From Streptomyces sp. PH10-H1 (lineage in GTDB: Bacteria > Actinomycetota > Actinomycetes > Streptomycetales > Streptomycetaceae): a stretch of DNA of 64,000 nucleotides. This document shows positions 36,700 to 45,353 of the stretch, piece by piece (the stretch's first letter is position 1; each line of letters begins with the position of its first letter). The notes beneath the pieces are model-generated. The model was not told where the DNA came from, ran no database searches, and saw nothing but the letters and a program-made list of their open reading frames with translations. A program made the translations under genes and the position numbers. The stretch covers positions 225,567 to 289,566 of the forward strand of contig NZ_JASISZ010000002.1 of the NCBI RefSeq assembly GCF_030063355.1. The letters are read 5' to 3'.

Positions 36700-37194
36700 T
36701 CCCGGGGTTCCCCTTTCGCGTGGCCGGGTGCCCGAAGCCGGTGCACTCCTCAGCCTGCCCGGCAAAGCCCGTCCCCACCAGCCTGGGCCCGCATTCTTCG
36801 CTGTCAGCGACTGAATACATACTCTCAGGCAAGGACTCCGCGTGCCCCTGATGCGACTCCTCGGCACCACCGCGCCGGATCCTGTTGTTACGGGCGTCGG
36901 CGAAGCACCATGGGGTCGGCCTGAGCGTTCTGGCCGAGCGGGACCGCCGCGGGAGGGATGAGAGCCAGTGGCGGACGGCCATCCGCCCCCGGCAGCCGGT
37001 GGAACGGCCGTGCGTGGGTGCGGCAGCCCCGGCGCCGGCGAGCACGGTGGCCGGGCGGGCGGTAGCGGGACTGCCGGCCAGCGCAGCGTAGTGAGCAGCC
37101 CGGCCACCGGCCACCGGCCAGCCGCCACGCCGCTTCCCGTAGGTGTCGCGTCCCATGAGGGCATGGGGGCGCCGGTGGGGGGCAGGGGTAGAAG
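36700..37194. other. Intergenic region, no gene seen
   Basis: The 495 bases between the PRC-barrel gene and the HTH gene hold no convincing ORF in any frame; the long frames are GC-driven. It should contain two divergent promoters, but no clear -35/-10 pair was recognised. Confidence 0.6.
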
Positions 37195-37431
37195 ATGGAC
37201 GCTTTGGGAGAACTGCTGCAGGCCGCCATGCGCACCCGGCACCTGAATGCGCAGGCGGTCGCCGACCGCACCGGCATCCGTACCCCGCGTATTCGCGCGT
37301 TCGCCCAGGACGGTGCCGGCGGGCCCGTCCACCCCACCGGGCCAGAACTGGCCGAACTCGCCGCCGCGCTGGCCCTGCCGCTGTCCCAGGTTCTGGCCGC
37401 CGCCCACGTTCCGGCCAGGGTGCCGGCCTGA
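37195..37431 (+). CDS. Small XRE-like helix-turn-helix protein
   Basis: The 78-residue protein MDALGELLQAAMRTRHLNAQ has an XRE-type fold over its whole length: QAVADRTGIRTPRIRAFAQ would be helices 2-3, followed by GPELAELAAALALPLSQVLAAA. It is likely a DNA-binding regulator or antitoxin-like partner. It begins just after a GGGGGGCAGGGG site and is followed within 2 bp by a small membrane protein gene, suggesting a two-gene unit. Confidence 0.65.
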   Translation: MDALGELLQAAMRTRHLNAQAVADRTGIRTPRIRAFAQDGAGGPVHPTGPELAELAAALALPLSQVLAAAHVPARVPA

Positions 37432-37433
37432 CA

Positions 37434-37619
37434 GTGGCCCTGGCGGGCCCCGGTCCGGCCCTGATCGTCGTGCTGCTGCCCGTCATCCTCCTCGGCCTGC
37501 TCCTCGCCCTGGGCCGGTACGAAGAACACCTCTTCACCCCCAAAGCGCTGCGCTCTCACCGCCACCACGCTCAACACGCCCGCCACCCCCACCGGTGGAA
37601 GCGTCCCGGCCACAAGTGA
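37434..37619 (+). CDS. Short single-helix membrane protein
   Basis: GTG start two bases after the HTH stop. The 61-residue product has one strong hydrophobic helix (ALIVVLLPVILLGLLLALG) and a His/Arg-rich soluble tail (RSHRHHAQHARHPHRWKR). No family is recognised. The tight link to the HTH gene suggests joint expression; a toxin-antitoxin-like arrangement is possible but not supported by homology. Confidence 0.5.
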   Translation: MALAGPGPALIVVLLPVILLGLLLALGRYEEHLFTPKALRSHRHHAQHARHPHRWKRPGHK

Positions 37620-38036
37620 CCGGCACCCGACCCCGTCAGGGAGGGTGGAAGGCGAGCAAGAAGGTGCGGGGACGTTGCAGCGGGTGTAGAAAACACGCAC
37701 GGTACGAAGCGACGCCTGCCTCGCCACCCCCCCCGTCGAGGCAGCGCACGATCCCCCGGTCAGCTTCGTGCCCCACGGATGGCCGCCAGCCCTCAACAGG
37801 CCGGTGGTCATCCGTGCGTGGCGGCCCGATCCCAGCCACCCCAACGTTTTCAGCTCCCGGCCGGGGCAGCCCCGCCCTGCGCACCGCGCGGGGCGTGCGC
37901 CGTGACGGCGGCGAGGTCCAGATCAAGGCGCCGGATCATGTCCAGCCCGGAACGGGGTGATAACCGGCGCGCGACACGCATCGGGAGGTTCCGGTTCGAC
38001 CGGAATGGTATGTCCCCTGGTGGAGGGGACGGCTGA
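37620..38036. other. Intergenic region, no gene seen
   Basis: A 417-bp gap between the small membrane protein and the convergent Asp23 gene. Short hairpins occur (for example TTCCGGT-tcg-ACCGGAA near 37990), a possible terminator, but no believable coding frame. Confidence 0.55.
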
Positions 38037-38516
38037 CTACTGCACGCGTCCTTCGGTCGCCGTCTCGTCCTCGTCTTCGTCGGGCAGATGAACGTCGTTG
38101 ACGGCGATGTTCACCTCGACGACTTCCAGACCCGTCATCCGTTCGACTGCTGCGATGACGTTCTCGCGGACCTCTGCCGCGAGATCGGCGATGGCGACCC
38201 CGTATTCCACGACGACCGCGAGGTCGATGGCGGTCTGGATCTCGCCGACCTCGACCTTGACCCCCTGGGTGACGCCCGCGCGTGCGCCGGGGACCATGCC
38301 GCGCACCGCGCCCATGGTGCGGGCGAAGCCACCGCCCAGAGCGTGGACACCTGGCACCTCCCGCGCCGCCATCCCCGCGATCTTCTCCACCACGCCGTCC
38401 GCGATGGTTGTCCTGCCCCGGGTCGCCGCAGCCGCGTCCGCTCCGGTCTTTCCCTGCAAGGTCGTCGCGCCAGAGGCGTGAGGTTCGCTCTTGGCTGCGC
38501 TGGTCGCCTCCGTCAC
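38037..38516 (-). CDS. Asp23/Gls24 family envelope stress protein
   Basis: The 159-residue product contains the Asp23 core: GRTTIADGVVEKIAGMAARE, VPGVHALGG, and VKVEVGEIQTAIDLAVVVEYG, then IADLAAEVRENVIAAVERMTGL and VEVNIAVNDVHLP. Members associate with membranes and respond to alkaline and cell-wall stress. Length and order match the actinobacterial members. With the PRC-barrel and small membrane proteins it forms a stress-type cargo block. Confidence 0.88.
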   Translation of the reverse strand: MTEATSAAKSEPHASGATTLQGKTGADAAAATRGRTTIADGVVEKIAGMAAREVPGVHALGGGFARTMGAVRGMVPGARAGVTQGVKVEVGEIQTAIDLAVVVEYGVAIADLAAEVRENVIAAVERMTGLEVVEVNIAVNDVHLPDEDEDETATEGRVQ

Positions 38517-39051
38517 GGGAAGCCACCTCCTCGATCAGGCGGGCCCACAGGGGCCCGCGAAGGTATCGGCCACACTCCTACTCCTACCCGCCCGGGCCCG
38601 CACCCGCTCGTTGAGGGTCCGATCGCGCCGGGCACTGGGTGTCGCTGTCATCGCAGGTTGCCTCTCCTCGAACCTCGATGCGAACCAGACCAGCGCACCG
38701 CGACGAAGGCCCAGGTGGCACCCGGCCAGCGCGAGGGCGGCCGCCAGCAGTGTGGTGAAAGGGAGAAGGCGGCTTGTGCGGCGGGCGAGGCATCACGGCG
38801 GCCAGAACGAGGAGGATCAGGGACGAGTGGTCGGCGGGCCTTCGTCACCATGGACGACAGGGCGGCAAGCAACTGGATGACGGCAGCCGACGCCGCAGGT
38901 GAACGTCGGTCGGCCGTGCGGCGGGGAGGGAGGATTTGCGTGCCCCGTGCCGGGCCGGAGATCCTTTGCGGGCAACTACCGGGCGGAGTGTCAGTGTCGC
39001 GTGGTGTGATGGTTGATTGACACGTGGACGTCAACTGCCTTGGGGGCGTAT
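38517..39051. other. Intergenic region, no gene seen
   Basis: 535 bases upstream of the Asp23 gene. One minus-strand frame (38648-39034) stays open but its Arg/Ser/Pro composition is that of a shadow frame. It should carry the Asp23 promoter. Nothing else supported. Confidence 0.5.
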
Positions 39052-39276
39052 GTGGTTGCGGTCAGCGGTTACGAAAAGCAAGACGGCACGAAGGTCCAGG
39101 CCCATTCACGGTCGGCTCCGGGTTCGGGACGGCAGCTGACGATCTTAGGGATCGTGGTGATCCTGGTCTGGGGTGCTTCACAGGGCGGCATCAAATTCAG
39201 CGGTGAGATGGGCAACTCCCATGTGAAGCCGCTGCCCTCGGCGCCGGTGGTTCCCCGCGAGGGAGGCATGCGGTGA
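39052..39276 (+). CDS. Small single-helix protein coupled to an Mrr-like nuclease gene
   Basis: The product, about 74 residues from the GTG at 39052 (GGGGGC upstream), contains VSGYEKQDGTKVQAHSR near its start, a pattern seen in short Streptomyces proteins of unknown function, followed by a hydrophobic stretch (LTILGIVVILVWG). Its stop overlaps the GTG of the nuclease gene (GTGA), so the two are translationally coupled. A longer form from 39013 is possible. Confidence 0.55.
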   Translation: MVAVSGYEKQDGTKVQAHSRSAPGSGRQLTILGIVVILVWGASQGGIKFSGEMGNSHVKPLPSAPVVPREGGMR

Positions 39277-40010
39277 CCGGCCGGCCGCCGCGCAGGGGGA
39301 GTGCGGTAGCCAGGAGGCGCCGGCCTGTGCGGCGCAGGCGTCACAAGACGGCCTTGTGGTGGGGGTTCGAGCCCGCGTCGGTCGTCGGCGGAGGGATCGT
39401 GTTCTTCCTGGCCTGCCTGTGGGTGGGCCAGTGGCTGTTCGAGCACGCGTGGGTGCTCGGCCTGGCCCTGGCCGTTGCCCTGTTCCTCTTCGCCCTCTGG
39501 CTTCAAAAGCGCCTGGACCGGGCCAAGTGGGCAGAAGCTCGGGCCCGGGGGCTGCGGATGCAACTGGATGAACTCGACAGCCTCCACCACCGCCAGTTCG
39601 AGACCGCCATACGCGACCTGATGCGCCGGGACGGTTTCAAGGCCGAGCAGATGGGCGGGGCCGGAGACGACGCCTGCGACGTCCGCGCGGTGGACGCCGA
39701 CGGCCGTGTCTGGGCAATTCAGGCCAAACACCGGCGTGATGGGATGCGCGGATCGGCCACGGGAACCCCGGTGCTGCAGCAGGTCAAGGGAACGGCGGGG
39801 CCCGTCCACGGCGCCCAGTTCGCGGTGGTGATCACCAACGGCCGGTTCACCGCGAACGCGGTGGCCTGGGGCAAAACGCACGGCATTCACCTGGTCGACC
39901 GGCACAAGCTCGCCCAGTGGGCCGCGGGTTCCCAGCCGCTGTGGGAGGTGCTGGGCCGCATTTCGCCACCACGGCGTCTGCCCAATCGTCCCGGCTCCTT
40001 CGCGCCGTAG
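39273..40010 (+). CDS. Membrane-anchored Mrr-like restriction endonuclease
   Basis: The 245-residue protein has a basic N-terminus, two adjacent membrane helices (VVGGGIVFFLACLWVGQWLF and WVLGLALAVALFLFALWL, residues ~33-75), then an Mrr-like PD-(D/E)xK nuclease domain: FETAIRDLMRRDGFKAEQMG, the acidic DDACDVRAVDADGR, and the catalytic QAKH. It ends soon after. Mrr-type enzymes cut methylated or modified DNA; two-helix Mrr proteins are common in actinobacteria. As transposon cargo it may serve defence. It is coupled to the preceding small gene. Confidence 0.75.
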   Translation: MTGRPPRRGSAVARRRRPVRRRRHKTALWWGFEPASVVGGGIVFFLACLWVGQWLFEHAWVLGLALAVALFLFALWLQKRLDRAKWAEARARGLRMQLDELDSLHHRQFETAIRDLMRRDGFKAEQMGGAGDDACDVRAVDADGRVWAIQAKHRRDGMRGSATGTPVLQQVKGTAGPVHGAQFAVVITNGRFTANAVAWGKTHGIHLVDRHKLAQWAAGSQPLWEVLGRISPPRRLPNRPGSFAP

Positions 40011-40075
40011 CGAGCGGGCTGCCGTACGTTTGGGCCCGCTTCAGGGCTGAGGTCACAGCGGTCTGGGAAGATGAC

Positions 40076-40124
40076 AAAAGGCGGCGGCCGGCCCCACTAC
40101 CGCGGGGGCCGGCCGCCGCTTTTT
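40076..40124. terminator. Strong bidirectional rho-independent-type terminator
   Basis: AAAAG plus a ~15-bp GC-only stem, an 8-base loop, and TTTTT at the other side. It sits between the convergent nuclease and DUF397 genes and would stop transcription from both. Confidence 0.9.
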
Positions 40125-40159
40125 CGTACCTCAGACCGACAGGTTGCCGTTGTCTGCTG

Positions 40160-40390
40160 TCACACCAGGTGGTCGAAGGCCCCTGCCTTCGCACCGGAGA
40201 TCATGGCCTTGATCTCGCTGCGGGTGTAGACCAGCGGGGTCTGTTCGGGCCGCTTGGAGTCGCGCACGGCGATCAGGTCGCCCTTCACGCCGAACTCCAT
40301 GCAGTTGTCGTTGCCCCCGCTGAACGGGGACTTCTCCCAGGTGACACCGGAGAAGTCCATCTCGGCGGGGTCGGGCTTGGTGGCGCTCAC
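40160..40390 (-). CDS. DUF397 domain protein
   Basis: This 76-residue protein shows the DUF397 core WEKSPFSGGNDNCMEFGVK and LIAVRDSKRPEQTPLVYTRSE. DUF397 proteins are nearly always encoded next to an Scr1-type XRE regulator, as here, where they are thought to act as its partner. The role in S. coelicolor (for example in development and antibiotic control) is known for some pairs only. Start abuts the regulator's stop. Confidence 0.9.
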   Translation of the reverse strand: MSATKPDPAEMDFSGVTWEKSPFSGGNDNCMEFGVKGDLIAVRDSKRPEQTPLVYTRSEIKAMISGAKAGAFDHLV

Positions 40391-41260
40391 TTACAGCTCC
40401 TTGATCATTTCGTTGATCCGGTTGCGGGTCTGGGGTGGGCCGAGGGCCCGTGCCCGCAGATGGTCGAAGACCTCGGTGTAGCGTTCCACATCCTCGGATC
40501 CCTCGAAGTACACCGAGTTGGTCAGATTCTCCACCCAGACCACGTCCGGGTTGGGCTCGGGGAAACCCATGAGCATGAACGATCCGTACAGTCCCGGATG
40601 GAATCCGGCGTCGAACGGCATCAGCTGCAAGGTGAGGTTCGGACGGTCGACGCTCAGCAGATGCTCCAGCTGTCCCCGCAGGACGCCCGGTGATCCGCTC
40701 ATCCGCCGTATCGCGGCCTCGTCGATCACCGCCCACAGCTTGGGGGCGTCCTCACCCTCCAGCAGGGACTGCCGGTTCATCCGCACGTCCACCAGGTCGG
40801 CGACCTGCTTCGGGCTCAGGTCGACGCGCATCTCGCCGATGACCTGCCGCGCGTAGTCCGGGGTCTGCAGCAGGCCCGGCATCAGCAGCGGCTCGTAAGA
40901 GCGAAGCGTCGTGGCGCTCGATTCCAGCGTCAGGTAGCCGCCGTACTGGGTGGTGTTGATGACGGCGGAGTACTTCCGCCACCACGGCTTGCGCTGGGCC
41001 TGATCGGCCCTCACCAGGTCCAGGATGTCCTCGCGGATCACCGGGTCGGTGACCTCGTAACAGTCCAGCAGGGCCTTGACCAGGACGGGGGTCGTGCCCC
41101 GGTCGCCGTTCTCGATACGGCTCAGCGAGCCCTGGTTGACCTCGACCTTCTGGGCGACCTCGGTCAGCGTCAGGCCGGACTGCTCCCTCAACTGCGCCAG
41201 TCGCGCCGAGAGCTGACGGCGGTACACCGACTGGGGCACGGGCTTCTTCTTCCACGCCAT
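40391..41260 (-). CDS. Scr1-family XRE regulator (DUF5753)
   Basis: The 289-residue protein has an N-terminal XRE helix-turn-helix (LREQSGLTLTEVAQKVEVNQ, then GSLSRIENGDRG) and a long DUF5753 C-terminal domain (residues ~95-280; ALGPPQTRNRINEMIKEL end). ATG 41260, before MAWKKKPVPQ, gives the usual family length; an earlier GTG/ATG frame start is unlikely. It is paired with the DUF397 gene immediately downstream and is divergent from an RsbW-like ATPase gene, another frequent neighbour. Confidence 0.9.
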   Translation of the reverse strand: MAWKKKPVPQSVYRRQLSARLAQLREQSGLTLTEVAQKVEVNQGSLSRIENGDRGTTPVLVKALLDCYEVTDPVIREDILDLVRADQAQRKPWWRKYSAVINTTQYGGYLTLESSATTLRSYEPLLMPGLLQTPDYARQVIGEMRVDLSPKQVADLVDVRMNRQSLLEGEDAPKLWAVIDEAAIRRMSGSPGVLRGQLEHLLSVDRPNLTLQLMPFDAGFHPGLYGSFMLMGFPEPNPDVVWVENLTNSVYFEGSEDVERYTEVFDHLRARALGPPQTRNRINEMIKEL

Positions 41261-41527
41261 GGCGTCAGTGTGGACCGCAACACCGGGTAGGACAACCGAT
41301 CTGAGTAAAACTGGGTCAGGCATATTGCCTCAGACGGTTTTGCCGGAGCATGCTGATCCCCGGTAGCGAACAGTGATGAACCCATCGCTGTTCGTGTCAT
41401 ATGCCGATGCCTTGCGCCGACTGCCCGGGGACGGATCCGCCCTCGGGGGCCGACGTGCCGACCCACAGCGCGAGCCCGGCCGGTGATCTTGCGGTCGGCG
41501 GCCCGCCTGTCGACTGGGGAGCACGCG

Positions 41528-42025
41528 ATGCACCAAGACCAGGCCCGTCCCGGGCTGGTGGAGCCGCCGCCGTCCGTGCCGCAGGCGGCCACCTGCGGTT
41601 TCTATCTGCTGCACCGTCCCGGCGGGTTAGTCCTGCACATGAGCGCCAGCGCCGAGCATCTGCACGAGATGCGGTCCGAGGTGTTCAAATCGGTTGCCTC
41701 CGCGGGGATAGGGGAGGACGTCGCGGAGGCGGCCCGGCTGGTGGCCAGCGAACTGGTCGGTAACGCGGTGCGGTTGTGCGGCCCGTGGACGCCGGTGATC
41801 GTCCAGGTCTCCCGTGGCGAGGGGCAGGTCCTGGTCCAGGTGCACGACCCCGAGCCCGCCGCGGTACCCAGCCGAGGCGAGAGGGCGCCGGACAACGCGG
41901 ACGCGGAGACCGGCCGGGGACTGTGGATCCTCGATGCGCTCGCCCCGGGCTGGACGGTGGAGTCCACCCCGGTCGGCAAGCAGATCACCTGCGCGCTGAC
42001 CTGCAAGGACCTCACCGCCGCCTGA
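41528..42025 (+). CDS. RsbW-like ATP-binding protein (HATPase_c_2)
   Basis: The 165-residue protein has a GHKL ATPase domain: EAARLVASELVGNAVRLCGPW holds the N-box (E-x-x-x-N), VQVHDPEPAAVP the G1-type Asp, and TGRGLWILDALAPGW the G2 region. Such standalone proteins are anti-sigma-factor-like kinases and are commonly paired with Scr1/DUF397 genes in Streptomyces. The sigma factor or anti-anti-sigma target is not in the window. ATG 41528 has GGGGAG upstream. Confidence 0.85.
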   Translation: MHQDQARPGLVEPPPSVPQAATCGFYLLHRPGGLVLHMSASAEHLHEMRSEVFKSVASAGIGEDVAEAARLVASELVGNAVRLCGPWTPVIVQVSRGEGQVLVQVHDPEPAAVPSRGERAPDNADAETGRGLWILDALAPGWTVESTPVGKQITCALTCKDLTAA

Positions 42026-42262
42026 ACTTAGCTGGTCTTCCGGTACGGGAAGCCGCCGTCCTTGGCGATGTGTGCCCCGTGCCGGGGCCGCTCGGCCGTT
42101 TCCCGTGGGACCGCCGGGCGGCAGACACCCCCTCGAGAGGGGGTGGTGTCCCTCGCGGCCTGGCCGCTGCCGCACCGACGTGCCGGCGGCCGGGCCGCCC
42201 CTTGTCAGCACAGCACGACCGGCACCGACCACCCGCATCCGTGCACCGCCTGGAGGCTGTTG

Positions 42263-43576
42263 ATGTCCCTCGCCCCGACACCGTTGACCGGCGTCGATGC
42301 CGTCACCGTCCGCCCCGGCCGCCCGCTGGCCGGCACCGTGCGGGTGGACGGCTCGAAGAACGCGGCCCTGCCGCTGCTGGCCGCCGCCGCGGCTCTTGGC
42401 CGCAGCGTCCACTTGACCGGCGTCCCGGCCAGCGCGGATGTGCAGCACATGCTGGCCCTGATCCAGCACAGCGGCTACCGCGTCGCCCACCCGGTCGCGG
42501 AGCCCACCACGGTCATCGTTCTGCCCCACCGCTCGGGCACCGCCGTGCCCGAGCTGCCGCAGGCTGCCCGCATCCGGGCCTCGTACTACCTTGTGCCGCC
42601 GCTGCTGGCCGCCTTCGGGCAGGCCGAACTGCCCTGGCCGGGCGGCTGCCAGGTCGGCGACCGTGGCATGGACCAGCACTTCACGGTCTATGAGGCGTTC
42701 GGTGACACCGTCCACGTCGCCGACACCGGATACCGCGTTCGGGCCGGCACCCCCCGGGCCAAGGTCGCCCTGCACCTGCCCTTCCGGTCGCGCGGCGCGA
42801 GCATCGCCGCGATCCTGCGCACGGTCGTCGCGGGCTGCCGCCTGGAGCTGGCCAATCCGAACCTGTCGCCGGAGACCACCGGCGTGCTGGCCGCCCTGCG
42901 CGAGGCCGGGTGGGACGCTCACGCCAGTGCGGAGAGGCTGACCCTCGCGCCGCCGCCGGGTGATGCGGCCGCCGCCGTGTCGTGGACGGTGCCCGGTGAC
43001 AAGATCGAGGCAGGCACGCTGGCCTGCGCGATCGCGGCCACCGGCGGGTCGGGCCGCATCGAGGGCGTGAACGGGCCGGACGTGCGGGCCCTGGCCGACT
43101 GCCTTCAGTGGCTCGGCGTTCCGGTCACCCTCACCCCCGACGCCGTCACCGTCCACCCGGCTGCGCAGGTCAGCGGGCGCCCGCTGCGGGCGATTGCCTC
43201 GCTGGCGCCGGACGGCCTGGACGCCGACTTCGAACCGCCGCTGATGGCTCTGGCCCTCGGGCTGCCGGGAACCCACCTGTTCGCCGACGCCATCAATCCC
43301 GGCCGCCACGGCAACCTGCTGCCCCAACTTGCCCGCCTCGGCGCCGAGATCGAGGAACTGGCGCCCACCCAGTGCCGTCTGACCGGGCCCCAGCGCCTGA
43401 CCGGGACCGCGGTGAAGGCCACGGACATCCGCACCGGCTCCGCGCTACTTGTCGCCGCACTGACCGCCCGCGGCACCACGGCCGTGACGGGCCTGGGCCA
43501 GCTGCGGCGGGGACACGCAGACCTGCCCGCCAAGCTCCGCACGCTGGGCGCCGACATCACCGAGGGCGCCCGATGA
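42263..43576 (+). CDS. MurA-like enolpyruvyl transferase
   Basis: The 437-residue protein is of the MurA/EPSP-synthase fold. Catalytic features of MurA are retained: the Lys-Asn pair in VDGSKNAALPLL, the nucleophilic Cys in WPGGCQVGDRGMDQH, the acidic residue region DGLDADFEPPL, and the Arg in ATDIRTGSALLVAAL. MurA makes UDP-GlcNAc enolpyruvyl ether for peptidoglycan; similar enzymes act in nikkomycin and polyoxin pathways. As first gene of a coupled operon with nucleotide enzymes it is probably a biosynthetic or modification enzyme, not housekeeping MurA. Start is uncertain upstream. Confidence 0.85.
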   Translation: MSLAPTPLTGVDAVTVRPGRPLAGTVRVDGSKNAALPLLAAAAALGRSVHLTGVPASADVQHMLALIQHSGYRVAHPVAEPTTVIVLPHRSGTAVPELPQAARIRASYYLVPPLLAAFGQAELPWPGGCQVGDRGMDQHFTVYEAFGDTVHVADTGYRVRAGTPRAKVALHLPFRSRGASIAAILRTVVAGCRLELANPNLSPETTGVLAALREAGWDAHASAERLTLAPPPGDAAAAVSWTVPGDKIEAGTLACAIAATGGSGRIEGVNGPDVRALADCLQWLGVPVTLTPDAVTVHPAAQVSGRPLRAIASLAPDGLDADFEPPLMALALGLPGTHLFADAINPGRHGNLLPQLARLGAEIEELAPTQCRLTGPQRLTGTAVKATDIRTGSALLVAALTARGTTAVTGLGQLRRGHADLPAKLRTLGADITEGAR

Positions 43577-44811
43577 CGGCCCGGGTGCTGGAGCGGATCG
43601 TGGCGACCACCGACGTCCACTCCGCCCTCGACCAGGTCGGCCCGATGCTCGCCCACCTCCACCAGGCCCGGGCCACGTCGCTGGTGGTGGACTGCGGGGA
43701 CTTCTTCGAGGGCACCGGCTACTACCGGCTCGGCGGCGGCACCATCGAACGCCAGATCCTGCTGTCGCTCTACGACGTCCTGGCCCCCGGCAATCACGGC
43801 TGGACCCACCACTTTGAGGCGGGCCTGCGCGAGAAGACCGTGTGCGCGAACGCCGTCGACGACGCCACCGGAAAGCCGCTGTTCCGCCGCCTGCACCTGG
43901 CGGAGATCGGCGGCCGCAAGGTCGCGGTCACCGCTGTGATCGGCCCGGGGGCTTTCAACGCCATCCCCTTCGGCCAGCGGGCCGGACACCGCGTCACCGA
44001 CCCCGTCCGCGCGCTGGTCGAACTCCTGCTGGAACACCACCACGAGGCCGACGCCTGGATCCTGCTGTCGCACTCCGGCTTCGAGGAGGACCTGCACCTT
44101 GCCGACGCCTGCCCGTTCCTGGATGTCATCTTCGCCGGCCACTGCCACAGCGACTACTACGCGCCCGAGCCGGTCGGCAACACCCTCGTGGTCAAGGGCC
44201 GCGAACTGGGCGCCGGGTACGCGCTCACCGAGCCGGTCGGCTCCGGCTGGGCCGCCCACACCTGCCTCTTCCCCACCGCCGGCCAGGCCCCCGAAGAGTT
44301 GAAGGCCATCACACGGCAGATCGACCTGCTGCGCGAACGCCTCAACACCCCGCTCGGCCACGTCACCGACCGCTGGCGGGGCACCGTTCCCGGCCGCCGG
44401 GAATTGCTGGCCGAGGTCGCTGCCCGACTGCACACCGGGCTCGGCGCCGCCGCGGTGATCCTCAACGAGACGACCCTTCGGCCCACGCAATATCCGCTGG
44501 GGGAGGTATTGCACCTGGCCGATCTGCTGGCCATCGAGCCGTTCGGCAACCAACTCCTCCACGCACCCCTGCCCGAGGCCGACGCCGGCGACCTGCCCGG
44601 CCTGCTGGCCCGCCTCACCGAGCGGGCCGGCCCGCTGGTCACCGCCCCCGATCCGCTGCCCGCCGGCATCCGCACCGTGCTGACCACCGACTACCTCGCG
44701 GAAGCCTTCCTGGGAGGCCGTACCCATCAGGCCGGGATCCCCCTCGGCCAGGCCGTCCGGCACGTCCTGGCCGACCCCCTTCCCGACAGCGACGAAGGAG
44801 AGCCGCGATGA
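43573..44811 (+). CDS. Metallophosphoesterase, 5'-nucleotidase-like
   Basis: Overlaps the enolpyruvyl transferase by ATGA. The 412-residue protein has the calcineurin-like metal motifs in order: TTDVHS (D-x-H), DCGDFFEG (GDxxxx), GNHGW, LLSHSG, and AGHCHSD, matching UshA-type 5'-nucleotidases. The C-terminal half resembles the 5'-nucleotidase substrate domain (NETTLRPTQYPLG, LLAIEPFGNQLL). There is no signal peptide, so it acts in the cytoplasm, unlike UshA. The likely substrate is a nucleotide or a nucleotide-linked intermediate. Confidence 0.8.
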   Translation: MTARVLERIVATTDVHSALDQVGPMLAHLHQARATSLVVDCGDFFEGTGYYRLGGGTIERQILLSLYDVLAPGNHGWTHHFEAGLREKTVCANAVDDATGKPLFRRLHLAEIGGRKVAVTAVIGPGAFNAIPFGQRAGHRVTDPVRALVELLLEHHHEADAWILLSHSGFEEDLHLADACPFLDVIFAGHCHSDYYAPEPVGNTLVVKGRELGAGYALTEPVGSGWAAHTCLFPTAGQAPEELKAITRQIDLLRERLNTPLGHVTDRWRGTVPGRRELLAEVAARLHTGLGAAAVILNETTLRPTQYPLGEVLHLADLLAIEPFGNQLLHAPLPEADAGDLPGLLARLTERAGPLVTAPDPLPAGIRTVLTTDYLAEAFLGGRTHQAGIPLGQAVRHVLADPLPDSDEGEPR

Positions 44812-45353
44812 TCCTCACCGGCCCCGAGATCACCGCCGCCGCGACCGACGGCCGGCTGCGGATCACCCCGTTCGAGCCCGGCCAGGTCAACCCCAACAGC
44901 TACAACGTCCGCCTCGGCCCGACGCTGCTGACCTACACCGAGCCGGTCATCGACGCCCACCAACCCAACCCCACCACGGCCCATCCGATCGGCGAAGACG
45001 GCTTCGTCCTGCAGCCCGGAGAGCTCTACCTCGGCCACACCCTGGAAGAAGTCGGCTCCGACACCTTCGTGCCGCTGCTGTTCGGCCGCTCCTCCGTCGG
45101 CCGGCTCGGCCTGTTCGTCGAAATCACCGCCCCCATCGGCGACATCGGCTTCCACGGCCAATGGACCCTGATGCTCTCCCCCATCCGACCGCTGCGGGTC
45201 TACGCGGGCATGAAGATCGGCCAGATCATGTTCTTCGTCTCCACCGGCCCCGTCGACCTCTACGCGGGCAAATACCAGGCCGCCCTGGGCCCCCAGCCCT
45301 CCGGCTACTGGCAGGACCTGCCCCAGGTCCAGCTCGGGGCGGTGGCCTCGTGA
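44808..45353 (+). CDS. dCTP deaminase-like protein 1 (Ser/Arg motif kept, catalytic Glu replaced)
   Basis: Overlaps the phosphatase by ATGA. The 181-residue protein has the dUTPase/dCTP-deaminase fold: NPNSYNVRLGPTLLTY, LQPGELYLGHTLEE, the GRSSVGRLGLFVE motif (as GRSSxxRLG in Dcd), GDIGFHGQWTLMLSPI, and GQIMFFVST. By hand comparison with E. coli Dcd, the Arg-Ser-Ser and following Arg are intact, but the position of the catalytic Glu (Glu138) is Met. It may be a nucleotide-binding or partner protein for the following homologue rather than a free-standing deaminase. Confidence 0.82.
   Translation: MILTGPEITAAATDGRLRITPFEPGQVNPNSYNVRLGPTLLTYTEPVIDAHQPNPTTAHPIGEDGFVLQPGELYLGHTLEEVGSDTFVPLLFGRSSVGRLGLFVEITAPIGDIGFHGQWTLMLSPIRPLRVYAGMKIGQIMFFVSTGPVDLYAGKYQAALGPQPSGYWQDLPQVQLGAVAS

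Noticed and set aside
38648..39034. Minus-strand ORF upstream of the Asp23 gene
   Set aside because: Composition of a shadow frame and no family resemblance.
42263..43576. Housekeeping murA
   Set aside because: It is cargo in a mobile element, coupled to nucleotide enzymes; the housekeeping gene would be elsewhere in conserved chromosome.
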